Source: a bacterium (lineage in GTDB: Bacteria > Patescibacteriota > Gracilibacteria > UM-FILTER-43-11). Taken from it: a stretch of DNA of 5,992 bases. The notes beneath the pieces are model-generated. The model had not been told where the DNA came from, searched no databases, and saw only the letters and a list, made by a program, of their open reading frames with translations. Location: positions 1 through 5,992 of the forward strand of contig JAUHXI010000093.1 of the NCBI GenBank assembly GCA_030426875.1, in the 5' to 3' direction. Position 1 is the first letter of the stretch, and the number at the start of each line of letters is the position of its first letter. The translations under genes were made by a program, and so were the position numbers. Of this stretch, positions 1-4,632 are shown one piece after another.

Positions 1-91
1 GGAACACCTCGTTTGCCACTGCTTGATCCCCGTCATTCCGCATCGAAAGGGTCAGTTCTTTACCAAAAATTTTAATGGTTTTTTGGATCAT
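1..91 (-). CDS. N-terminal fragment of an unidentified protein, possibly an FkbM-family methyltransferase
   Basis: Only the first 30 codons are present; the gene runs off the left edge. The frame opens with ATG at 91-89 and reads MIQKTIKIFGKELTLSM, then RNDGDQAVANEVF, without a stop. The pattern of a short basic/hydrophobic strand followed by RN-x-x-D and then E-(I/V)-F is what I recall just ahead of the SAM-binding fold in FkbM-type methyltransferases (Methyltransf_21), but 30 residues cannot prove it. The start lies 5 nt after the yadH stop codon, so it is probably co-transcribed and translationally coupled with the ABC exporter genes. The existence of the gene is fairly secure from spacing and the open frame; the family name is a guess. 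If correct, a methyltransferase beside an ABC-2 exporter would suggest glycan or small-molecule modification plus export. Confidence 0.5.
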   Translation of the reverse strand, partial: MIQKTIKIFGKELTLSMRNDGDQAVANEVF

Positions 92-96
92 GACGA

Positions 97-864
97 TTAA
101 CTTTTTAGGCCGGTCCCCTTTTTGAGCAAATAGATGTTGATCCCAAATAGAATGGCAGTGAAACCGATGAGCATTAATAAACTGTAATAAACAGGGATGT
201 CAGAAAAGCCGTAGAATCCATAACGGAAGCCATCCACCATGTACAGAATGGGATTGAATTTTGAGACCGTTTGCCACACCCCTGGTAAGTCTTTGATGGA
301 ATAGAAAACACCTCCTAAATAGGTGAGCGGGGTTAAAACGAAGGTGGGAAATATGCTGATGTCATCCCAATTTTTAGCGAAGATGCCATTGATCAATCCC
401 CCCAAAGCAAACACCAATGCGGTTAAAATGATGAACAGCAGGATGATGCCTGGGTTCGAAATTTCGGGACGGATGAATACAAATGAAACCATGAACACGA
501 GAACTCCCACCATCAAGCCCCTGAGCACGCCGCCGATCACGTAACCAAAAATAATCACTTCATTGGAGGCCGGTGACACCATGAATTCTTCATAATTCTT
601 CATGAATTTGGAGGAATAAAAGGAGCTCACCACATTCATGTAGGCACTGTTGATTACCCCCATCATGACTAAGCCGGGAATAATGAAGGCCATGTATGAG
701 ACCCCATTGATGTCATTGATTTGGGAGCCGATGAAGGCACCAAAAATGAGAAAATAGAGGGATTGGGTGATCACTGGGGGGAGCAAGGTTTGCGTCCAAA
801 TTCTTAAAAACCGGGTGACTTCTTTGCGAACGATGGTGTTAAAGGCGACTAGGTTGTGATTCAT
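97..864 (-). CDS. yadH: ABC-2 type transporter permease, YadH-like
   Basis: This 255-residue membrane protein is the predicted channel half of an ABC exporter whose ATPase is the upstream gene; the substrate is unknown. From memory it matches E. coli YadH closely along its whole length, including RFLRIWTQTLLPPVIT near residues 18-33, YMAFIIPGLVMMGVI at 57-71, FPTFVLTPLTYLGGVFYS at 172-189 and NPILYMVDGFRYGF at 204-217. About six hydrophobic segments are visible (roughly 27-46, 57-82, 103-131, 138-163, 170-190 and 224-247), the usual ABC-2 permease topology, and the length is normal for the family. The ATG start follows directly after a strongly structured 51-nt gap below yadG. There is no Shine-Dalgarno sequence (TTCTCTGACCATAAAT precedes the ATG). 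The next gene begins 5 nt after the TAA stop, which supports a single operon. Confidence 0.93.
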   Translation of the reverse strand: MNHNLVAFNTIVRKEVTRFLRIWTQTLLPPVITQSLYFLIFGAFIGSQINDINGVSYMAFIIPGLVMMGVINSAYMNVVSSFYSSKFMKNYEEFMVSPASNEVIIFGYVIGGVLRGLMVGVLVFMVSFVFIRPEISNPGIILLFIILTALVFALGGLINGIFAKNWDDISIFPTFVLTPLTYLGGVFYSIKDLPGVWQTVSKFNPILYMVDGFRYGFYGFSDIPVYYSLLMLIGFTAILFGINIYLLKKGTGLKS

Positions 865-877
865 ATTTATGGTCAGA

Positions 878-905
878 GAAGGCGAGATTAGCTAATCTCG
901 CCTTC
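878..905. repeat. Perfect 28-bp palindrome in the yadG-yadH gap
   Basis: The half sequence GAAGGCGAGATTAG is followed immediately by its exact reverse complement. It sits in the 51-nt gap between the yadG stop and the yadH start. In yadGH mRNA it would fold into a stem of about 12 bp closed by a four-base AGCT loop. On the minus (coding) strand it is followed by TCTGACCATAAAT, not a U-run, so it is not a standard intrinsic terminator. Possible roles are an mRNA processing or stability hairpin, partial attenuation that sets the ATPase to permease ratio, or a protein-binding site. The palindrome is seen directly; the role is inference. Confidence 0.85.
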
Positions 906-915
906 GAATTTTATG

Positions 916-1827
916 TTATTTATTCACCAAATTTAAAAACAAGTGTTCCAATTTATTCCCTTTTGGACTCAGTTCCGAAACGGTGACTTTGGCAGCGTCT
1001 AGGGCTTTGATCAGAGCATTGATGCTCTGGCTTTTTTTGATGATGACTTCAATGGTGGTCTCATCGACTTGAGTGACATGGAAGTTTTCTAAAGTCAGCC
1101 CACTTGCCCCCTCATTAAGTTCGACCACATAAGTGTGCTCTTCTAAGCTTTTGGTAAGGGTTTTGATGGGGGCAGATTTAACGATTTCACCCTCTTTTAT
1201 GATGGCAACATTGTTGCAGAGAGCCTCTGCTTCTTCGATGTAATGGGTGGTGAGCAAAATGGTGACCCCTTGTTGGTTGAGTTTTTTGAGATAATCCCAC
1301 ATGCCGTGACGCAGCTCGACATCGACACCAGCGGTTGGCTCGTCTAGAATCAGGAGCTTTGGCTCATGAATCAGGGCTCTAGCAATCATCAAGCGGCGTT
1401 TCATGCCCCCGCTGAGCTTCATGGCTACGGTGTCCTTTTTATCCCACAATTCCAGGATTTTCAAAATTGGCTCTGCCTTTGCCCGTGCCTCTTTACGCTT
1501 GATTCCAAAATAACCCGCTTGTTGAATCACAATGTCTTCAACTTTTTCAAAAAAGTTGAAATTGAATTCTTGGGGGACGACTCCTATCATTTTTTTGGCG
1601 GCATTGTGATCTTTTTCAATGTCAATTCCAAAAATTTCTACGTTCCCTTCAGTTTTGAGCACGATTCCTGTCAAAATACCAATGATGGTGGTTTTACCTG
1701 CACCGTTGGCTCCGAGTAAGGCAAAAAAATCTCCATTTTGGATGGTTAAATTTACTTCTTTTAAGGCAACGGTACCCCCTTTGTAGATTTTTTTGAGCCC
1801 GGAGATATTGATGGCGTTTTGGTTCAT
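916..1827 (-). CDS. yadG: ABC transporter ATP-binding protein, YadG-like
   Basis: This 303-residue ATPase powers the adjacent permease. Numbered from the chosen start, it has Walker A GANGAGKTT at 39-47, a Q-loop glutamine at about 86 in VVPQEFNFN, the ABC signature LSGGMKRR at 138-145, Walker B LLILDEP at 158-164, D-loop AGVD at 166-169 and the switch histidine at 195 in LLTTHYIEEAE. A C-terminal extension of about 90 residues ends in LEHLFLNLVN, as in E. coli YadG, which it matches closely from memory. The open frame extends to a TTG at 1875. I chose ATG 1827 because it aligns with the YadG N-terminus (short lead into LKKIYKGG), and because another in-frame ATG at 1839 lies inside the best -10 element. 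There is no Shine-Dalgarno sequence. All catalytic motifs are intact; the substrate is unknown. Confidence 0.94.
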   Translation of the reverse strand: MNQNAINISGLKKIYKGGTVALKEVNLTIQNGDFFALLGANGAGKTTIIGILTGIVLKTEGNVEIFGIDIEKDHNAAKKMIGVVPQEFNFNFFEKVEDIVIQQAGYFGIKRKEARAKAEPILKILELWDKKDTVAMKLSGGMKRRLMIARALIHEPKLLILDEPTAGVDVELRHGMWDYLKKLNQQGVTILLTTHYIEEAEALCNNVAIIKEGEIVKSAPIKTLTKSLEEHTYVVELNEGASGLTLENFHVTQVDETTIEVIIKKSQSINALIKALDAAKVTVSELSPKGNKLEHLFLNLVNK

Positions 1828-1837
1828 GCGTAGGATC

Positions 1838-1846
1838 ATTCTAGCA
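1838..1846 (-). promoter_or_regulatory. Candidate extended -10 promoter for yadGH
   Basis: On the minus strand the sequence TGC-TAGAAT is an extended -10 element (TGN plus five of six matches to TATAAT). The -35 region 17 nt upstream is poor (TTTCAA, three of six). Transcription would start near 1831, giving a leader of only a few bases before ATG 1827. It lies in the 78-nt gap after the SnoaL-like gene, so yadGH could be transcribed independently of the TetR operon. The call rests only on sequence match. Confidence 0.35.
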
Positions 1847-1905
1847 TTTTTTCTGAGCGCTTGAAAGGATTTCAATAAATGCCTGTACAGTTGATTTGAA
1901 CGCTC

Positions 1906-2259
1906 CTAAATCGCAAAAAACCCCACCGTCTCCACCACCTTCCCCTCCTCCGAATACCTTGTAAAACTCTTGCCTTTCGCCATCACCGCTCCACCCGAAC
2001 ACAGCTCCCATTCCGCCAAACTGACATCATGGTGCGTCTCAAAATGTTTCAACTTGATATTCAAACCGGGAATCATCACTTGAGCCTGGCGAATGTGGGA
2101 TTGAATTGCCTCAACACCTTTCATTTTTTGACTGGTGGTGGGGTCTAAATAAGTGCTTTCTTCAGCTAACACTTCTTTTAATGAGGCGAGTTGTTTATCA
2201 GCATCGCTTTCGGACCAAGCTGCCATATACGTTTCGAAATGGGATTGATTATTCGTCAT
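1906..2259 (-). CDS. SnoaL/NTF2-like small protein
   Basis: A 117-residue soluble protein with no signal peptide or membrane segment. The layout fits the SnoaL-like NTF2 fold: an N-terminal helix with YMAAWSESD (residues 11-19), YLDP at 37-40, GVEAIQSHIRQ at 48-58, a central strand with AEWEL at 82-86, and a final hairpin SFTRYSEEGKVVETVGFF at 98-115. Family members are cone-shaped ligand-binding proteins; some are isomerases or cyclases, many have no known activity, and I cannot assign catalytic residues here. The ATG starts 1 nt after the TetR gene's TAA stop, so translation is probably coupled and the protein is likely under the same repressor. A role in handling or sensing a small molecule recognised by the TetR protein is possible but is inference. 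It ends with TAG. Confidence 0.8.
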   Translation of the reverse strand: MTNNQSHFETYMAAWSESDADKQLASLKEVLAEESTYLDPTTSQKMKGVEAIQSHIRQAQVMIPGLNIKLKHFETHHDVSLAEWELCSGGAVMAKGKSFTRYSEEGKVVETVGFFAI

Positions 2260-2260
2260 T

Positions 2261-2848
2261 TTAGTTAAACTTTAAGAAATAAAATAAATCATTCACATGT
2301 TTTTTAAGTGTTTTATCATCATTTCCCATTCGCACGAGCACAAAGAAGCCTTGCATGCTCAAAAGCACGTGTCGAGCGAGTTTCTTTCGATGCTTCAACG
2401 GTTCCCTTTTCAAGCCGGGCACGCGGTTGAGTTGTTTTAAAAACCCTTTCTCAAAGGCATCAAACACCTCTTCCGCCATTTTTTTCACTGCTGGAATGTT
2501 GTGGGCATCTACACTAGAATTGGTCATCAAACAACCAATCCAACGATGCTCGCAGGGGAGCTTAATGACCGAATCAAATACTTTTTTTATATTTTTGAGA
2601 GGATTGCCTGTCTCTTTACATAAAAAATCTTGAATCCGCCCCTCCACCACTGTTTTAGAATAATATTCCAGCACTTCTTTAAACAGCCTCTCCTTACTTT
2701 CAAATGAATGATACAAACTCGCCGGTCTCAAACCAGTGGCTTTCTCCAGATCTTTGACGGAGGTTTGCGCGTAGCCTTTCTTCCAAAAAACTTGGCAACA
2801 GGCTTCCAGTATTTCTTTTGTGGATTTTTTCCTAATTCGTCCCATCAT
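2261..2848 (-). CDS. TetR/AcrR-family transcriptional repressor
   Basis: A 195-residue regulator. The N-terminal TetR DNA-binding domain spans about residues 8-56, with the helix-turn-helix in TSVKDLEKATGLRPASLYHS and the typical following FESKERLF. The C-terminal ligand-binding domain is all-helical and contains WIGCLMTNSSVD at 103-114, similar to the GCL motif around the redox-active Cys106 of E. coli NemR; here the cysteine is also residue 106 counted from the first Met. Two adjacent ATG codons (2848 and 2845) are possible starts, and neither has a Shine-Dalgarno sequence. The gene lies 19 nt after the DUF1801 gene and 1 nt before the SnoaL-like gene. The perfect palindrome at 3299-3328, upstream of the operon, is the obvious candidate operator, implying autorepression relieved by an unknown ligand or electrophile. 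Confidence 0.93.
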   Translation of the reverse strand: MMGRIRKKSTKEILEACCQVFWKKGYAQTSVKDLEKATGLRPASLYHSFESKERLFKEVLEYYSKTVVEGRIQDFLCKETGNPLKNIKKVFDSVIKLPCEHRWIGCLMTNSSVDAHNIPAVKKMAEEVFDAFEKGFLKQLNRVPGLKREPLKHRKKLARHVLLSMQGFFVLVRMGNDDKTLKKHVNDLFYFLKFN

Positions 2849-2867
2849 TTATTTGGCTAAAAGCTAT

Positions 2868-3287
2868 CTACTTTTTATTTAAATGATAGGTCAGCCCCAT
2901 CAAAATACACTGCTTCATTGCCTCCAACGGCAACGCTTGATCAATTTTTAGGATGATCGCTCGGTTTCCTTGATATGCACATTCTTTCGGAAAGAGGGTG
3001 CGGAAGGTTTCCACAAGGGTGGTTTTGCAGTTGAAAAAGAGGGCGTAGTGCTGTTCGTCCACCTGGTCGATGCGGAGGGTGGTGCCGGATTTGGTTTGTG
3101 CGGTGAGGAAGCTGGGTTGACCCCATTTCAAGACCTCTTCCAACTCACCCACTTCTGGATGATCAGCCGCGGTTTGAAAAATGAGTTCGCGTAAATCCAT
3201 TAATTTCTCTCTCATTTTTGCTGAATACCCTGTAAAAACTGCTTCTATCTCTTTGTTTCTGAAGGATGTCCACTTTTTTTCCGACAT
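2868..3287 (-). CDS. DUF1801 family protein
   Basis: A 139-residue soluble protein when started at ATG 3287. Recognisable family features are the helical N-terminal half, EEVLKWGQPSFL (equivalent to the E-x-x-x-WG-x-P-x-(F/Y) motif of DUF1801/YdhG-like proteins), GTTLRID, FFNCKTTLVETF and NRAIILKI near the C-terminus. Function is unknown; the fold is related to small iron-chaperone-like or frataxin-like proteins in some annotations, which I would not press. The frame could start 30 nt earlier at a GTG (3317), but that GTG lies in the middle of the 30-bp operator palindrome and close to the predicted transcription start, so ATG 3287 is preferred. It is the first gene of the repressor operon; its stop lies 19 nt before the TetR gene. 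There is no Shine-Dalgarno sequence. Confidence 0.85.
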   Translation of the reverse strand: MSEKKWTSFRNKEIEAVFTGYSAKMREKLMDLRELIFQTAADHPEVGELEEVLKWGQPSFLTAQTKSGTTLRIDQVDEQHYALFFNCKTTLVETFRTLFPKECAYQGNRAIILKIDQALPLEAMKQCILMGLTYHLNKK

Positions 3288-3298
3288 GTTGTCTAAGA

Positions 3299-3328
3299 TT
3301 AATATTTGAGTGATCACTCAAATATTAA
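3299..3328. promoter_or_regulatory. Perfect 30-bp palindromic operator, probable TetR-family binding site
   Basis: The half-sequence TTAATATTTGAGTGA is followed by its exact reverse complement, centred on TGATCA between 3313 and 3314. The inner core TTGAGTGATCACTCAA looks like a classic TetR-family operator. It lies 11 nt upstream of the DUF1801 ATG and covers the predicted -10 element and start site of the minus-strand operon that encodes a TetR protein. The palindrome is seen directly; binding by the product of 2261-2848 is a strong inference from position and symmetry. Confidence 0.8.
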
Positions 3329-3351
3329 CATGAATCACTCACCTTAAACAA
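3322..3351 (-). promoter_or_regulatory. Candidate promoter of the DUF1801-TetR-SnoaL operon
   Basis: On the minus strand, TTGTTT (-35, 3351-3346) is separated by 18 nt from TAATAT (-10, 3327-3322). Transcription would start near 3315, at the centre of the palindrome, leaving a leader of about 28 nt before ATG 3287. The matches to consensus are moderate (four of six each). The main support is the overlap with the operator, which is the arrangement expected for repression by steric occlusion. Confidence 0.4.
3334..3341 (-). promoter_or_regulatory. Auxiliary operator half-site, 21 bp from the main operator
   Basis: On the minus strand TGAGTGAT recurs here exactly 21 bp upstream of the same octamer in the palindrome, i.e. 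two helical turns away and on the same DNA face. It falls between the candidate -35 and -10 elements. Its partner arm is degenerate. It could be a weak second repressor site, but eight bases alone are thin evidence. Confidence 0.35.
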
Positions 3352-3373
3352 ACTTTTAGTCTTAGGCGACCAT

Positions 3374-3461
3374 TGCTCGCTTTAGAAGCGGTGAGCAGCT
3401 AGTGATTAGAGGTAATTTTTTTAGCAAAGCTAAAAATAGCTTCTCTAAGAGCTAAAAGCTC
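3374..3461. other. Cluster of three short stem-loops in the divergent intergenic region
   Basis: Three consecutive inverted repeats are visible. The first, at 3374-3397, pairs TGCT-CGCTT with AAGCG-(GTG bulge)-AGCA around a TAG loop. The second, at 3418-3436, pairs TTTTTAGC with GCTAAAAA around AAA. The third, at 3449-3461, pairs GAGCT with AGCTC around AAA. The rest of the roughly 270-base gap between the operator and the lipoprotein gene contains no credible reading frame or RNA family I recognise. The cluster could belong to a small RNA or a regulatory region, or be chance in AT-rich sequence. No U-run follows any of the stems on the plus strand. Confidence 0.3.
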
Positions 3462-3537
3462 CTCAATCGTTGTGATAATAAAAGAATGCTTGAGTGGTGT
3501 GTGAGGTGAAATGAATAAACAGTTTAGCAAGATTTAT

Positions 3538-3566
3538 TTGACTTTATAAATGGTATTTGATAAAAA
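3538..3566 (+). promoter_or_regulatory. Candidate promoter for the lipoprotein gene pair
   Basis: TTGACT (five of six matches to the -35 consensus) is followed after exactly 17 nt by TAAAAA (four of six matches to -10), about 34 nt upstream of the ATG at 3600. A second overlapping possibility is TTGATA at 3557-3562 with AATTAT at 3579-3584. The whole 3525-3599 stretch is strongly AT-rich, as promoters often are, which also makes chance matches likely. Confidence 0.4.
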
Positions 3567-3599
3567 GTATTTATAGCGAATTATTTAACTATCAATTTT

Positions 3600-4592
3600 A
3601 TGTTTGAATTAAGAAAACAGCCAGTGCAATCAGAAGGAAAACAAGAAGCTAGAGTGGGCGCTTCGCGATGGATTGTGGCTCTTGCTTTAGGGGCAGCTGC
3701 TTGCAACCCTGGCACTATTATTATCACCACGTCTGCAACTGCTTCAGAAACTAGCCCCGCAAGCGAAACCAATGGTGATTCGAGTACCAGTGTCTCTTCA
3801 GATATCACCACGACTGGCCCCGGAACTACGAGTGACACATTCACCAGCAGCCCTTCAACCACTACAGAAAGTTCGGTGACCAGTGAAGCTACGACGGAGG
3901 ATTGTACGTTTGATGATTGTGATGACACTCCCAAAGACATGCAATGCGATCACATGAATCAGGATGATTGCCCTGAGGGTGAAAAATGTGTTCCCAGTGA
4001 AGGCGGTTATTTTGATAAAACCATCTGTGTGCCTGTGAATGGTGATGGTCAGCATGGTGATCCGTGTACATCAAACGGACCGGAATTTGAAGATGATGAT
4101 TGTGATACGGGATTGGTGTGCATGACTGACGGCGAAAATGAAACAAAGGGGACTTGCGTTGCTTTGTGTTCGGGCGACTATGAAAATCCCACATGTGAAC
4201 CGGAAGGAACCATTTGCGATATTGCTGCTGCTGGTTGGCTAGATGTTTGTCGAGACCTTTGTGACCCCCTTGAACCAGATTGCCCCGACGAGGAAGTGTG
4301 CATGAATGTTGGAAGCATTGGACCTAATGAAGGTACTTTTATATGTGTAAATACCACGCTCCCTGATGTGCCAACGGGTTTTCCGTGTGAAGATTCGAAA
4401 TGCAATGAAGGAGATGCTTGCGTTGCCAAAGAATATTATCCAACCGCGAACTGCGAATCAAGCCAAAATTGCTGTGCTCAACTATGCGACCTGGAAAATC
4501 CTAGCTGCCCAGACGACATTGAAGGTGTAGAATGTGTGGATTATACAGATAGTCAATACCATGAAAATGTAGGAGTTTGTATAGTGTTTTAA
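3600..4592 (+). CDS. Secreted cysteine-rich lipoprotein with Ser/Thr-rich stalk (long paralogue)
   Basis: A 330-residue predicted exported protein. Residues 1-23 are a long basic N-region, 24-34 a hydrophobic core (WIVALALGAAA), and Cys35 the candidate lipidation site, although the AAAC lipobox is weak and signal peptidase I cleavage is possible. Residues 36-101 are a low-complexity Ser/Thr/Glu stalk. Residues 102-330 form an acidic ectodomain with 28 cysteines, all potentially disulfide-bonded. It carries motifs such as DCPEGEKCVP, DDCDTGLVC, GTCVALC, LDVCRDLCDP and a C-terminal NCCAQLCDLENPSCP ending in NVGVCIVF. From memory this closely follows cysteine-rich surface proteins common in Nannocystis/Plesiocystis-type myxobacteria, some of them misleadingly labelled ribulose phosphate epimerase. 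Function is unknown; no enzyme motif is seen. It has no Shine-Dalgarno sequence. The next gene is a paralogue 40 nt downstream with no terminator between, so they are probably co-transcribed. Confidence 0.88.
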   Translation: MFELRKQPVQSEGKQEARVGASRWIVALALGAAACNPGTIIITTSATASETSPASETNGDSSTSVSSDITTTGPGTTSDTFTSSPSTTTESSVTSEATTEDCTFDDCDDTPKDMQCDHMNQDDCPEGEKCVPSEGGYFDKTICVPVNGDGQHGDPCTSNGPEFEDDDCDTGLVCMTDGENETKGTCVALCSGDYENPTCEPEGTICDIAAAGWLDVCRDLCDPLEPDCPDEEVCMNVGSIGPNEGTFICVNTTLPDVPTGFPCEDSKCNEGDACVAKEYYPTANCESSQNCCAQLCDLENPSCPDDIEGVECVDYTDSQYHENVGVCIVF

Positions 4593-4632
4593 CCTTAATG
4601 GCTTCAATCGTATTAATTTTAACATCTTAGAC

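Noticed and set aside
1012..1029. Inverted repeat CAGAGCAT/ATGCTCTG inside yadG
   Set aside because: Short, fully within coding sequence near the 3' end, with nothing else to suggest a function.
1537..1560. Inverted repeat with 11-base arms and a 2-base gap inside yadG
   Set aside because: It encodes the conserved FNFFEKVE part of the ATPase; codons for Phe, Lys and Glu in AT-rich sequence readily produce T-run/A-run complementarity.
1366..1719. Open frame of 117 codons on the plus strand
   Set aside because: It lies entirely inside yadG on the opposite strand, whose protein is strongly conserved; the frame has no family resemblance.
1828..1875. N-terminal extension of YadG from a TTG start at 1875
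   Set aside because: The extra 16 residues are absent from YadG as I recall it, TTG is a poor start, and a better promoter -10 lies inside this stretch.
3581..3940. Open frame on the minus strand rich in Val/Ser
   Set aside because: It is the antisense image of the Ser/Thr-rich stalk of the first lipoprotein; low-complexity sequence keeps it open by chance.
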